NCBI GenBank assembly: GCA_038562555.1
Contig: JBCFBK010000017.1
Span: 1-64,000 of the forward strand
DNA: 64,000 nucleotides
Direction: 5' to 3'
From: JBCFBK01 sp038562555
Lineage (GTDB): Bacteria; Bacteroidota; Bacteroidia; Bacteroidales; Prolixibacteraceae
In this document: in pieces, positions 42,459 to 52,354 of the stretch
How the letters are laid out: every line of letters starts with the position of its first letter
How positions within the stretch are numbered: position 1 is the stretch's first letter
Made by a program: the position numbers and the translations under genes
The notes under the pieces: generated by a model
Database searches by the model: none
Seen by the model: only the letters and a program-made list of their open reading frames with translations
Told to the model about the DNA's origin: nothing

Positions 42459-44342
42459 TTACGACCGTGCCAACGGATCGTTTTCAATTTTTATATTAAA
42501 AGCCGGTGCCTGGTATTCTTTTGACAGGTAATCCGAAGGAATTGCCGTCCGGTTGCCATCCCGCGCAGCCCGGTAATGAGGGGAAAGAATCTCAATCCCT
42601 CTTTCATTGAACACATCCTGAATATGCCGGTGCAAATCGGAATAGACAAGTGCCTGCCTGCTCGCCTCCCTCGTATAGGCATTAATCTGGTAGGCCACAT
42701 AAAAATCATCAAGACTTGTTTGTAAAACAAACGGTTTCGGCTCATCAAGGATCTTTTCAGTTCTTTTCGCAGCCTCAATCAATGCCTCGTGTACGTGCTT
42801 CCAGGGAGCATCGTACCCGATCGTTACCGTGGTATGCAGGATTAATCCGCTTTCTTTCGCTTCAATGCTGTAGTTCGTCGTGTTGCCTGTAAGAACCGAT
42901 GAATTCGGGATGGTTATTATTTCATTTTTTATGGTTCTGATCCGGGTAACAAGGAGTGTTTTTTCGAGCACATCACCCGTAACGTCGCCAATTTTAATCC
43001 GGTCGCCGGTTTTAAAGGGACGCATGTAGGTAATGACCAATCCTGCAATAACGTTGCCAATGGCAGAAGAGGATCCGAGCGAAAACAAAACACCAATAAA
43101 AACAGAAACACCTTTAAAGATATCTGAATCAGAACCAGGCAAATATCGAAATATTAAAACAAACATAAATGCATACAACAGGAACTTGATGATGCTATAG
43201 GTCGGCATGGCCCAATCGGCATGAAATCCGGAAATTTTGAGTTTCTCCGCTTCAATTTCCCGAAAAATGTACCTGACAAACCGGATCACATATCTCATAA
43301 CGAAGTATATAACAAGAATACTGAACAGGTTTGGAAGGTACTCCCAGACGGCAATGAAAACACCCTTAAACGGCAACCATATTAATTGCAATAAGGCACC
43401 GGCCCAGTTGCGTGAGAAAGGAAAAATGCTGAAAATAATGGGCAGAGTAATGTAGATCAGCGTCGCATAAACAAACCAACGAAATATCTTAGCCATAAAA
43501 AGAATAACCTGCATTTCCTGTTCCGCTGTCAAAAACGTATAGTCTTTATAGGCTAAATTCTTTAACCATTTGTCTTTCTTTTGGTCGATAAAGAACAGAA
43601 GTCGGGAGTAGCCTTTCCCAATTACCCGGACCATAAACCAGGCTGCAATTAAAACCAGCAGGACCAGGCCGATCCGGGTGATTATCTTGATCCAGCTATA
43701 CTCCTTTCTCCCATCCAAAACAGATCCCCTGATCTTTTCTTTAAACTCGTCCGCCAATTCCGGCATATTTTTCTCGTACCAGATCGCATCGTTCTCCGAA
43801 ACACTCATAATGATGGTTTCTCCATAAACAATATCGTAGGTATTTTCCGACTTCAAAACCACGATCGAATCAGGCTTCAAAAAATCATCGTCGTACAGGT
43901 TTTCAATTTTATTACTGATGCTGACGGCTCGTTCGCGCGGAGTGGAGGCTCCAATTTTTGAATAAACAAAGAACAGTGTATCGTTCATAATCCCCAACAC
44001 CGGGTAGCCTTTCGCGATGTTTCGTAAAGAATCAATCTGCGCCTTTTTGTCGGCAATCCGTTGTTTTTCGTTTTCCCCGATTGCTTTTAGCTGATTTAGC
44101 ACTTCCTCCTTTTGAAGGTTATCGGTGGTCTTAAGTTGCAATAATTGTGATTCCAGATCTGCCTTTTTTATCGAATCAACAACCCGTTGTCTTTCGAAGC
44201 CGGCGAGTCTTTTACTATAGTCCTGCAGGAAGGAACGATTAATAGAGTCATCTTTCTGAGACAGACTATCAGTCTGCGCATATGAGGCCACGCTCCAAAC
44301 CAGCAGGAGCAGGGACATTAATCTTACGGATAATCGTTTCAT
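42459..44342 (-). CDS. MscS-family mechanosensitive channel with periplasmic coiled-coil domain
   Basis: 626 residues from ATG 44342. A signal peptide (LMSLLLLVWSVASYA) precedes a Lys/Gln-rich helical periplasmic region (LQLKTTDNLQKEEVLNQLKA) and several membrane helices. The MscS pore helix and beta domain follow (SLGSSSAIGNVIAGLVITYM, RPFKTGDRIKIGDVTGDVLE, IRTIKNEIITIPNSSVLTGN). It resembles the larger MscS relatives that release solutes under hypo-osmotic shock. An in-frame extension to 44393 would run through the promoter and is rejected. Confidence 0.88.
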   Translation of the reverse strand: MKRLSVRLMSLLLLVWSVASYAQTDSLSQKDDSINRSFLQDYSKRLAGFERQRVVDSIKKADLESQLLQLKTTDNLQKEEVLNQLKAIGENEKQRIADKKAQIDSLRNIAKGYPVLGIMNDTLFFVYSKIGASTPRERAVSISNKIENLYDDDFLKPDSIVVLKSENTYDIVYGETIIMSVSENDAIWYEKNMPELADEFKEKIRGSVLDGRKEYSWIKIITRIGLVLLVLIAAWFMVRVIGKGYSRLLFFIDQKKDKWLKNLAYKDYTFLTAEQEMQVILFMAKIFRWFVYATLIYITLPIIFSIFPFSRNWAGALLQLIWLPFKGVFIAVWEYLPNLFSILVIYFVMRYVIRFVRYIFREIEAEKLKISGFHADWAMPTYSIIKFLLYAFMFVLIFRYLPGSDSDIFKGVSVFIGVLFSLGSSSAIGNVIAGLVITYMRPFKTGDRIKIGDVTGDVLEKTLLVTRIRTIKNEIITIPNSSVLTGNTTNYSIEAKESGLILHTTVTIGYDAPWKHVHEALIEAAKRTEKILDEPKPFVLQTSLDDFYVAYQINAYTREASRQALVYSDLHRHIQDVFNERGIEILSPHYRAARDGNRTAIPSDYLSKEYQAPAFNIKIENDPLARS

Positions 44343-44359
44343 AGAAAAAGTATAGAATT

Positions 44360-44367
44360 CAAAAATA
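44360..44367 (-). promoter_or_regulatory. -7 promoter box (TATTTTTG) for the MscS-like gene
   Basis: On the minus strand TATTTTTG is a perfect TAnnTTTG match, 17 bp upstream of ATG 44342, and supports that start. Confidence 0.65.
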
Positions 44368-44577
44368 CGATAAATGTCACAGAAACCACGCAATTCCCTG
44401 ATGTGCTTTGTCCTGTGAATTAATTTACCGGCAGTTTCAGAGCACTACCTTTATTAAGACTATTTCCATATTATGAGCATAATCCCGGTATTAACATCAT
44501 ATTAACAAATAAGGCACTGATAAATGAATAATTTAGTCGTCATAATTCTATGTGACATCCTTAACATAGTAAGAAAC

Positions 44578-45495
44578 ATGAAGAGAAGAGACTTTATTTA
44601 TAAAGGTATTGGTACTGGTTTGCTGACCAGTATGGGGCTTCACACGAGCGTATTTGGCAGCGTGAGTCAGGCATTGGGCAATGCTTCCCCTTTCGACATG
44701 GTAGCCATCCGGGGCGGCGAAGCTGAAGTCATGTTCGAAAAAGCGATCGCCTCCATGGGGGGAATGAAAGCTTTTGTTAAGCCCAATCAAACTGTTGTTC
44801 TAAAACCAAACATCGGTTGGGACTCGAATCCGGAAAAAGCAGCGGACACAAATCCAAAACTGGTTGCCAAAATTATTGAGCATTGCCTGAGAGCCGGTGC
44901 CAAAGAAGTCTATGTTTTTGATAATACCTGCGATAACTGGCAGAAATGCTATGCAAACAGCGGTATAGAAAAGGCGGTCAAGGATGCCGGAGGAAAAATC
45001 GTAACCGGCGGTAGCGAAAGCATGTATCAGGAAGTGGAGCTGAAAGGGGCTAAAAGCCTGAAAAAGGCGAAAGTTCATGAACTGATCCTTTCCTGCGATG
45101 TGTTCATCAATGTTCCTGTCCTGAAACATCACAGCAGCACGACCGTTACATCGGCCATGAAGAACATGATGGGCGTTGTATGGGACCGTGGGTTCTGGCA
45201 CCGCAACGATTTGCCGCAATGCATTGCCGACTTCCCGACCTTCAGAAAACCCGACCTGAATATTGTCGATGCTTACCGCGTTATGAAGAAAAACGGTCCC
45301 CGCGGCGTCTCATTGGAGGATACCGTCACCATGAAAGCCCAGCTTATTTCAACCGATATCGTAGCCATTGACACCGCTGCTGTGAAACTGTTCGGAGTGG
45401 ATCCCTCTGTAATAACCTATTTGGCAAAAGGCCAGGAACTGGGCATTGGAACAACAAATCTGGAAAGCCTGAAAATTAATCGCTTAACCGTTTAA
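44578..45495 (+). CDS. Tat-exported DUF362 protein
   Basis: 305 residues from the ATG at 44578. The N-terminus MKRRDFIYKGIGTGLLTSMG is a twin-arginine-type signal. The DUF362 core is visible: VLKPNIGWDSNPEKAADTNP, NVPVLKHHSSTTVTSAMKNM and MMGVVWDRGFWH, plus the late IVAIDTAAVKLFGVDP. No Cys-rich ferredoxin module is present; that is supplied by the next gene, 6 bp downstream. The pair is a common electron-transfer unit in anaerobes, but the reaction is unknown. An in-frame start at 44524 would precede the Tat signal and is unlikely. Confidence 0.8.
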   Translation: MKRRDFIYKGIGTGLLTSMGLHTSVFGSVSQALGNASPFDMVAIRGGEAEVMFEKAIASMGGMKAFVKPNQTVVLKPNIGWDSNPEKAADTNPKLVAKIIEHCLRAGAKEVYVFDNTCDNWQKCYANSGIEKAVKDAGGKIVTGGSESMYQEVELKGAKSLKKAKVHELILSCDVFINVPVLKHHSSTTVTSAMKNMMGVVWDRGFWHRNDLPQCIADFPTFRKPDLNIVDAYRVMKKNGPRGVSLEDTVTMKAQLISTDIVAIDTAAVKLFGVDPSVITYLAKGQELGIGTTNLESLKINRLTV

Positions 45496-45501
45496 TACCC
45501 A

Positions 45502-47106
45502 ATGAATAATGTCTGGAAACCGGCGAGGGTCATCATCTCGGTAATGACCTTGATCTTACTTGCGTTTGTCTTCCTGGATTTCCGGCAAACGGTGGGTTCG
45601 CCCTGGTACCAGGCCATCACCTGGCTTCAGTTCGCTCCTTCTGTGAGCAAATTCCTGATAGCAGCCGGCGTTTTGTCGGCAGGGTTCATTTTGGTCATCC
45701 TGCTTACCCTGATCTTTGGACGCGTTTATTGTTCTACTGTGTGTCCGCTTGGAATTATGCAGGATGTGATCAGCTTTTTTTCCAAAAAATTCAGGAAAAA
45801 GAAATTCAGGTATAAATACGCCGGGCCTAAAAACATGCTTCGCTATCCTTTCCTGGCGCTGGCTGTTGTTCCGTTATTCTTCGGATCGGTGATCCTGCTT
45901 GGACTGCTTGAACCTTACAGCAGCTTCGGCCGTATTATCTCGGGCCTGGGTCAGCCCCTCTTTATGGGTGCCAATAACCTGCTGGCTGGCCTGCTGATCA
46001 GAATAAAAATATATCAGGTTTTCCCGGAAACGCTCCCCCATATCGAGCTTGCAGCGCTGGCCTATCCCATAGCGATCCTTGGGCTAATTACCGTGTTGGC
46101 TTCCCGATGGGGACGATTGTACTGCAACACGATTTGTCCGGTTGGAACCTTTCTGGGCGTGCTCTCCCGATTTTCACTGTTCCGGATCCGGATCGACAAA
46201 AGTTCATGTACACGCTGCGCCAAATGCACCGTGGTATGTAAGGCGCAATGTATCGACTTAAAAGACCAGTCGGTCGATTTTAGCCGCTGCGTGGGATGCT
46301 TTAATTGCATCCATTCCTGCCGGGACAACTCCATCGGCTATAAACCGGCGTTTCCCGCCAAAACTGAAAAAGGCCTCAACATGAAAATGGTCACGCCCTT
46401 ACAGGCGAAGCCGGATTCAACCGACCGCTCGAAAAGGCAATTCCTTTCCGATTCATTTCTGCTTACCGGCGCTGTGATCGGGATTTCGCGTTCCCTAAAA
46501 GCCGGAGAAGCAAAATCAGCTTCCGGCAAAGATCTTATTCCCGTCGTAAAGGAATATCCGTGTTCCCCTCCCGGATCAATAAGTCTCAGTCACTTTAACG
46601 ATGTGTGCACCGCCTGCCACCTATGCGTGAGCGCCTGTCCCAATGGCGTATTGAGGCCGTCTTTGCTGCAGTACGGGTTGCAGGGCTTTATGCAACCTTA
46701 CATGGATGCCACAAGCGGCTACTGCAATTTTGATTGCCTGATTTGCGGAGAAATATGCCCAACAGGAGCTATTCTGCCCTTGACCCTGGAAGAGAAACAG
46801 GTAACCCAGGTTGGGACGGTGAAATTCGTCAAAGAAAATTGCATTGTACATACCGATGAAACCTTGTGCGGAGCCTGCTCAGAACATTGTCCAACAAAGG
46901 CTGTAAAAATGGTCCCTTATAAAGACGACCTGAATATTCCGGAAGTAGCGCCGGATCTGTGCGTAGGATGCGGAGCTTGCGAATACGCCTGTCCGGTCCG
47001 CCCCCACCGGGCGATTTACGTGGACGGGCAACCCATACAGCAAATAGCAAAACTTCCCGTCGTGGAAAAATCAAAAGAAGGAACCCTGGAAGAGTTTCCG
47101 TTTTAA
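45502..47106 (+). CDS. NapH-like membrane Fe-S protein fused to NapG-like ferredoxin module
   Basis: 534 residues. The N-terminal half has about five membrane helices with two CxxxCP motifs (VYCSTVCPLG, LYCNTICPVG) and two 4Fe-4S clusters (CTRCAKCTVVC, CVGCFNCIHSC), as in NapH. At about residue 309 an internal SKRQFLSDSFLLTGAVIGIS segment resembles a Tat-type signal-anchor. After it come four more Cys clusters (CTACHLCVSACP, CNFDCLICGEICP, CGACSEHCP, CVGCGACEYACP) like NapG. It should pass electrons across the inner membrane to a periplasmic acceptor, perhaps with the DUF362 partner. Confidence 0.85.
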   Translation: MNNVWKPARVIISVMTLILLAFVFLDFRQTVGSPWYQAITWLQFAPSVSKFLIAAGVLSAGFILVILLTLIFGRVYCSTVCPLGIMQDVISFFSKKFRKKKFRYKYAGPKNMLRYPFLALAVVPLFFGSVILLGLLEPYSSFGRIISGLGQPLFMGANNLLAGLLIRIKIYQVFPETLPHIELAALAYPIAILGLITVLASRWGRLYCNTICPVGTFLGVLSRFSLFRIRIDKSSCTRCAKCTVVCKAQCIDLKDQSVDFSRCVGCFNCIHSCRDNSIGYKPAFPAKTEKGLNMKMVTPLQAKPDSTDRSKRQFLSDSFLLTGAVIGISRSLKAGEAKSASGKDLIPVVKEYPCSPPGSISLSHFNDVCTACHLCVSACPNGVLRPSLLQYGLQGFMQPYMDATSGYCNFDCLICGEICPTGAILPLTLEEKQVTQVGTVKFVKENCIVHTDETLCGACSEHCPTKAVKMVPYKDDLNIPEVAPDLCVGCGACEYACPVRPHRAIYVDGQPIQQIAKLPVVEKSKEGTLEEFPF

Positions 47107-47131
47107 CAGATAAACCGGATAAGGTCCATTG

Positions 47132-47175
47132 TAAAAACGAGCCGCAAATCCGAAAGAATCTGCGACCCGTTTTTA
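47132..47175. terminator. Bidirectional terminator between the Fe-S gene and the MFS gene
   Basis: An imperfect inverted repeat starts AAAAACGAGCCGCA and ends TGCGACCCGTTTTT with G-U pairs. A and T runs on both sides allow it to serve both convergent genes. Confidence 0.75.
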
Positions 47176-48366
47176 TTATACGGTCTTCAGGCTTCTTCTG
47201 GTTTTGATAAAAAGCCAGGTAAACGCCAGGATTAAAAATACTGTCAGAATAATAACTGACCGCAGTGAAGCGGACCCGGCAGCCAAATGATCGCCACCGA
47301 ATTTCACCAGGTTTGAATCGTAGATATGGCCCAGCAAAGGTTGGGCAATAGCTCCTCCTAAAAATCCGACCCCACCCATAATGGCCAGTCCCAGTGCACC
47401 GCTGTTCGGCACTCTTTCAGCGACCACACCAAGCATATTGGGCCAGAAGTAAGCCACGCCCAGTGCAAACACCGCCGCAGCAGCAAACGTCCACCATCCG
47501 CCTGAAATACTGAGCAACCATAGTCCTAATCCCGCGAAAACGGCCGAAAACAGCAATACGCCGGGCCCTGAAAGCTTATGGACCACCGGTCCTGCCACCA
47601 GGCGCGCCAGGGCCATTATGGCTGACACCCAAACCAGCAACAAAATTCCGGGAGCCTCGACGGTCTCGAGCAGGGCTGCAATCCACTGGTTGGTGCCCAA
47701 TTCGGTTCCCGCCGTAAACAGCATACAAAAAACCATAAACAGGAAAAGCGGTGAAACACATGCCTTCAACATATCTTTGTAAGTCGCGCCGGTGGTGACA
47801 CGTTCGGTTGCCGGAAATGCTTTCCCAAGAAACATAAAGCCATACCCCAACGTCGGGATCAGCATGGCTGCAGTTTGCCAGCGCCAGCCAATACCTAACT
47901 TATTCAGAAAATAGACCAGGAGTCCGCCGATAACGATCCCGGCAGGGAACCACATGTGAAAACGGTTGAGTTTAGCGGTCTTATCGTCGGGATAAAGGGC
48001 CGTGATCAAGGGATTACAGGCGGCCTCGACACTGCCGTTGGCAATCCCGATAAACATCGTCGAAAAAAATAAGGTCCAGAATCCGTTGGCGAAAATCGTC
48101 ATAATAAGGCCGGTCAGATGACAAACAAATGCGACCGCAATTACCCGGTTGATACCCATGATGTCGACCAGCGGCCCCAAAATGATCATGGCCAGCGTAA
48201 AGCCCCAAAAGGCGGTTCCAACAATCCAGCCCACCTGCGTGGCCGTGAGATTGAACTCTTCCATCCAGGGAACAATGAATCCGCCCCGTGTACCAAATGC
48301 AAGGGCGGTAACAACAAGCGCCAGACAACTGGCGTTAAACAATAAAATTCTGTTGATCTTTCCCAT
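47176..48366 (-). CDS. MFS transporter (sugar or organic-acid type)
   Basis: 396 residues with about 12 membrane helices. Features include AFGTRGGFIVPWMEEFNLTA at the start, GPLVDIMGINRVI (loop 2-3 motif), FIGIANGSVEAACNPLITAL and LGVAYFWPNMLGVVAERVP. The pattern is broadly that of FHS/NarK-like sugar or nitrate porters common in Bacteroidota. The substrate is not assigned. It ends convergently with the Fe-S gene over a shared terminator. Confidence 0.82.
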   Translation of the reverse strand: MGKINRILLFNASCLALVVTALAFGTRGGFIVPWMEEFNLTATQVGWIVGTAFWGFTLAMIILGPLVDIMGINRVIAVAFVCHLTGLIMTIFANGFWTLFFSTMFIGIANGSVEAACNPLITALYPDDKTAKLNRFHMWFPAGIVIGGLLVYFLNKLGIGWRWQTAAMLIPTLGYGFMFLGKAFPATERVTTGATYKDMLKACVSPLFLFMVFCMLFTAGTELGTNQWIAALLETVEAPGILLLVWVSAIMALARLVAGPVVHKLSGPGVLLFSAVFAGLGLWLLSISGGWWTFAAAAVFALGVAYFWPNMLGVVAERVPNSGALGLAIMGGVGFLGGAIAQPLLGHIYDSNLVKFGGDHLAAGSASLRSVIILTVFLILAFTWLFIKTRRSLKTV

Positions 48367-48455
48367 AAAAAACAGTTTAGTTGATTATTAGCTTAGCCAA
48401 TTGCCCCTAAAATTAAGAAATTATCACGACAATTGCATCACCACACCCGATCTGT

Positions 48456-49547
48456 TTAAACGACAAGCACCAACGAACTTAACAGGACTTCCTTCTCCTT
48501 TCCCCTCAGCTTAAAAGACCCCAACGACCGGCTAACATAATTGTGGGGAAGATTGAGCATCTCGAGCAAATCGGCCGAAGCAATTACCTCCGCGTTGTAT
48601 TCCCGGCACATGGTCTGAATGCGCGAAATCGTGTTCATGACATTACCGGAGTATGTAATATCGCGTTTGATAATGCCAATTTCACCTACCACTACTTTTC
48701 CCCAATGAATACCCGCCTTGAACGAAGGAACCAGTCCGTACCTGTTCAGGTATTTCTCCCGCTTTTTCGTCAGTTCAAGTTTGATATCAAAAAAGCATCG
48801 AATACATCGGTTATTTGCAAGGCCATCTTCCCGCTTCCAGGCAATGATCACTTCATCCCCAACGTACTGATAAATCTCCGCGTTATTATCGAGGATCGGG
48901 TTCGTAATGTCTGAATACAGATCTTTAAGAAGCTCATGATACTTTTCATCGCCGAGTTTCTCCGCAATGGTCGTTGATGAGTTGAGGTCGACCGACATAA
49001 AGATCCTGTCTTCTTCTTTCGGTGTATGGTACTTTCCGCGAATGATATTCCAGAAGACCCCCTGTCCGAATTTGTTGTTGATCTGCAGGGACAACTGTGT
49101 GAGCGCAACGACACCCGACCAGATCAGGGTATTTTTGATCCTGGAAGTATCAAAAAGAAACCGGTATAGAACCGCTTTGGATCCGGGATCAAACAAGGGT
49201 TTACCGGTTTTCAGAGGAACCGTTATCCAGGCAAGAAGAAAAATAATCAGGGCGATGATCAGAAAAAATGAAATACTCACAGCCAGAACCGTATACCCGT
49301 AAGGTTTGTCCTGATACCTGACATTGATAAAAAAGACCATAAAACTTCCGCCGATCAAGGCACCAATCAAGGCAGATCCCAGGTTCATCGCCAACGATAA
49401 GCCATACGAATAATCGGCCGATGGCCCCAGCGAGTATTGGCTCGTCAATAACAGGTAATCGTAAATGCTGATCAGAAATCCGATGATTAGCCAAACCCCG
49501 GCGATTGTCAGGAGTTGTTTGAGTTTGATCTGTGTTCTGCGCTTCAT
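48456..49547 (-). CDS. Membrane-bound class III adenylate/guanylate cyclase
   Basis: 363 residues from ATG 49547. Four membrane helices (LLTIAGVWLIIGFLISIYDY; SLAMNLGSALIGALIGGSFM; VLAVSISFFLIIALIIFLLA; and a fourth at NTLIWSGVVALTQLSL) precede a cytoplasmic cyclase domain. Metal Asp residues are visible in IFMSVDLNSSTTIAEKLGD and YQYVGDEVIIAW, and the transition-state Asn/Arg in GNVMNTISRIQTMC. The substrate-specifying position could not be settled by eye, so cAMP or cGMP is possible. The upstream in-frame extension to 49667 is not supported. Confidence 0.85.
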   Translation of the reverse strand: MKRRTQIKLKQLLTIAGVWLIIGFLISIYDYLLLTSQYSLGPSADYSYGLSLAMNLGSALIGALIGGSFMVFFINVRYQDKPYGYTVLAVSISFFLIIALIIFLLAWITVPLKTGKPLFDPGSKAVLYRFLFDTSRIKNTLIWSGVVALTQLSLQINNKFGQGVFWNIIRGKYHTPKEEDRIFMSVDLNSSTTIAEKLGDEKYHELLKDLYSDITNPILDNNAEIYQYVGDEVIIAWKREDGLANNRCIRCFFDIKLELTKKREKYLNRYGLVPSFKAGIHWGKVVVGEIGIIKRDITYSGNVMNTISRIQTMCREYNAEVIASADLLEMLNLPHNYVSRSLGSFKLRGKEKEVLLSSLVLVV

Positions 49548-49765
49548 GCTAACAAGATTTAAGTCAGGTGGAGGTACTCGTTTGAAGTTAAACAGACAAA
49601 AAATTGGCTTGTTCAGAAGAAAGATGAATTTGCCGTATGGGTATCTTGTCAAAAACTTCGGGCTCACCGGGAACTAAATCCGACGGGCATTTTTACAGGA
49701 AGCTATCAATGAGCTTTTCCTCCTGCAACCAAAATAGCGATCCAGTCGAAATCAAACAGATTTTC

Positions 49766-49773
49766 TATTTTTG
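49766..49773 (+). promoter_or_regulatory. -7 promoter box (TATTTTTG) just before the hrpB coding core
   Basis: A perfect TAnnTTTG match, 26 bp before the TTG at 49799. If used, transcription would start inside the longer ATG-initiated readings and force the short start. Confidence 0.55.
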
Positions 49774-49798
49774 TACTCTCATTTTGAAACCCATTGTT

Positions 49799-52279
49799 TT
49801 GACAATTCAATTTCAATCGATTGATCTTCCTGTAGCTGCTGTTCTGAACGAAATCCAGGTGAAATTGCAGGAATCGGGAACTTTGGTCGTTCACGCTCCT
49901 CCGGGTGCCGGAAAAAGTACGCTTGTTCCGCTGGCTTTGCTGCAACAGGCAACTGTCAACACCCGGAAAATCATCTTGCTGGAGCCGAGGCGGCTGGCAG
50001 CAAGAGGGATTGCAGAACGCATGGCCTCCCTCCTTAATGAAAGCGTTGGAGAGACCGTAGGTTACCGCATTCGATTCGAAAACCGGATCAGTGACAAAAC
50101 CCGCATTGAGGTATTAACTGAAGGAATTTTGACCCGAATGCTGCAATCTGACAATTCGCTGGAAGGTGTTGGAACCGTTATCTTCGATGAGTTTCACGAG
50201 CGGAGCATCCATGCTGATCTGGCCCTGGCTCTTTGTCGGGAGGTTCAGCAAGTCCTTCGACCGGATTTGCGTATAGTCATCATGTCGGCGACCCTGAATC
50301 TGCCTCAGTTAACCCGGTTGCTTCAGGCCCCGGTGGTACAGTGCCCGGGGCGACACTATCCCGTTGATCTGGTTTATTCGGGCGAAAATGATCTCCGGCT
50401 CATTGCCGAACTGACCGCTCAGGTCGTTCTTCGGGCTATCAATGAAAAGCAGGGTGACGTGCTGGTATTTTTACCTGGCGAAGGGGAGATCAGGAAATGT
50501 GAGCGCTTGCTGCGAAATGAACAACTGGACATTGAAGTACATCCGTTATATGGTTCACTGCCTAAACAGAAACAACTGGCAGCTATTTTCCCAAACCGGA
50601 ATGGAAAGCGGAAGGTTATTCTGGCTACATCAATCGCTGAAACCAGCCTGACAATTGAAGGTGTGCAGGTGGTGGTCGATTCGGGTTATGCCCGTGTGTC
50701 TCGCTTCAACCCCAAAACCGGGTTATCACACCTTGAAACGATTCCGCTTTCGAAAGATTCTGCTGATCAGCGCGCCGGGCGTGCCGGCAGACTTGGACCC
50801 GGAACATGTTACCGAATGTGGACAAGAGCCGCTCAGGAGCAGCTTGCAGAGCACCGAACCCCTGAAATACTGGAGGCTGATTTAGCCAGCCTGGTTTTAG
50901 ATCTGGCTCAATGGGGTATCACAAATCCGGAGGAGCTCAATTGGTTAAACCCGCCCCCGAAAGGCGCCGTCAATCAGGCAACGGCACTGCTGCATGAACT
51001 TGAAGCGCTTGAGGACGGCCGAATCACAGCTTTGGGGAAAGAACTGAATCGTTTGCCTTGTCATCCCCGGATGGCTCACATGTTGGTGATGGCCAAACAG
51101 AATGGCAATGTGTCCCTGGCAACCGATCTGGCCGCCGTTCTGGGAGAACGTGATCCTTTGGGGCCTGAGGCAGGAATTGATATTAACCTTCGCATGGAGG
51201 CACTGCGGACGCAGCGTGCTTCAGGCCGGATAAGCAAAAAGATGAAGCGTATAGAGAAAGCAGCAGAATCTTACCGGAACATTGTTGGCTGCGAACCACG
51301 TAACGACACGGTCAATCCTTACGAAACAGGCCTGCTGCTCGCTTATGCTTACCCTGAACGCATTGCTTTTGCCCGTCCCGGCAACAATGCTCAGTTTCAG
51401 TTATCAAACGGTAATATTGCCACGGCCGGGCATAAAGACGACCTTGCCCACGAGACCTGGTTAGCGGTTGCCCACCTTAACGCACGGCAAGGCATTGGCA
51501 CTATCTTCCTGGCTTCTCCACTGAATCCGACGGATTTAGCTCCGTTGGTGAAAGAACGGGAAACGGTTGCCTGGGACAGCAAAAAAGGTGGTCTTATCGC
51601 AAGCAAAGAACTGCGGATCGGAAGCATTATCCTGCAGTCAAAATCATTATCAAATCCCGGTGGCGAGCAGGTCCTTAATGTAATTTCAGAAGCGATCGGC
51701 CGCGAAGGCAGACATTTGCTAAACTTCCACGATGGAGTTGTTCAATGGCAAAACCGGGTGCTTAGTTTGCGACATTGGAATCCAAACGATCAATGGCCGG
51801 ATGTTTCGGCAGAAAATTTGTTGAAAACCAACAGGGATTGGCTAACGCCTTATCTTCAGAATGTTCGAAAAACAGAAGACCTTAAGAAAATTGACCTTGA
51901 AGAAGCGCTGCATAATCATCTCAGCATTGGGCAACAGCAGATGCTTGATCGGCTGGCTCCACAAAAGCTTCAAGTTCCCAGTGGATCAGCCATAACGCTA
52001 ATTTACCAGGCCAATGGCGAAGCTCCGGTTCTTGCGGTTCGCCTGCAGGAAATTTTTGGGATGGGAGATACTCCAACAATAAACAATGGCCGGACAGATG
52101 TTTTGATGCACCTGCTTTCTCCTGGCTTTAAACCGGTTCAAATTACTTCCGATTTAAAAAGTTTTTGGAATAATGCCTACTTCGAAGTAAAAAAGGAGCT
52201 TAAAAGACGCTATCCCAAACACGCCTGGCCCGACGACCCATGGACAGCAGAAGCCTTGCGCGGCATCAAACGAAAGTAA
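49799..52279 (+). CDS. hrpB: ATP-dependent DEAH-box helicase HrpB
   Basis: About 826 residues from the TTG at 49799. Helicase motifs: HAPPGAGKST (Walker A), IFDEFHERSIHADLALAL (DEFH box, a DEAH variant), MSATLN, TSIAETSLTIEGV and QRAGRAGRLGPG. The long C-terminal part contains the HrpB-specific region (KNVRKTED-type and RYPKHAWPDDPW ending). HrpB is a DEAH RNA helicase of unclear task, sometimes linked to RNA turnover. Longer readings from 49637 or 49709 add residues unlike the family N-terminus and overlap a promoter box, so the non-ATG start is favoured. Confidence 0.85.
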   Translation: MTIQFQSIDLPVAAVLNEIQVKLQESGTLVVHAPPGAGKSTLVPLALLQQATVNTRKIILLEPRRLAARGIAERMASLLNESVGETVGYRIRFENRISDKTRIEVLTEGILTRMLQSDNSLEGVGTVIFDEFHERSIHADLALALCREVQQVLRPDLRIVIMSATLNLPQLTRLLQAPVVQCPGRHYPVDLVYSGENDLRLIAELTAQVVLRAINEKQGDVLVFLPGEGEIRKCERLLRNEQLDIEVHPLYGSLPKQKQLAAIFPNRNGKRKVILATSIAETSLTIEGVQVVVDSGYARVSRFNPKTGLSHLETIPLSKDSADQRAGRAGRLGPGTCYRMWTRAAQEQLAEHRTPEILEADLASLVLDLAQWGITNPEELNWLNPPPKGAVNQATALLHELEALEDGRITALGKELNRLPCHPRMAHMLVMAKQNGNVSLATDLAAVLGERDPLGPEAGIDINLRMEALRTQRASGRISKKMKRIEKAAESYRNIVGCEPRNDTVNPYETGLLLAYAYPERIAFARPGNNAQFQLSNGNIATAGHKDDLAHETWLAVAHLNARQGIGTIFLASPLNPTDLAPLVKERETVAWDSKKGGLIASKELRIGSIILQSKSLSNPGGEQVLNVISEAIGREGRHLLNFHDGVVQWQNRVLSLRHWNPNDQWPDVSAENLLKTNRDWLTPYLQNVRKTEDLKKIDLEEALHNHLSIGQQQMLDRLAPQKLQVPSGSAITLIYQANGEAPVLAVRLQEIFGMGDTPTINNGRTDVLMHLLSPGFKPVQITSDLKSFWNNAYFEVKKELKRRYPKHAWPDDPWTAEALRGIKRK

Positions 52280-52296
52280 ATGGGAGCTAAAAACAA

Positions 52297-52329
52297 AAAC
52301 TTCTGTAAATATGTTCATTACAGAAGTTT
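52297..52329. terminator. Bidirectional hairpin between hrpB and tmRNA
   Basis: A 12-bp perfect stem, AAACTTCTGTAA / TTACAGAAGTTT, with a 9-nt loop. On the plus strand a run of seven Ts follows about 13 bp later; on the minus strand the next bases are TTG. Confidence 0.75.
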
Positions 52330-52354
52330 GCATTTAAAATTCTTTTTTTAAAAG

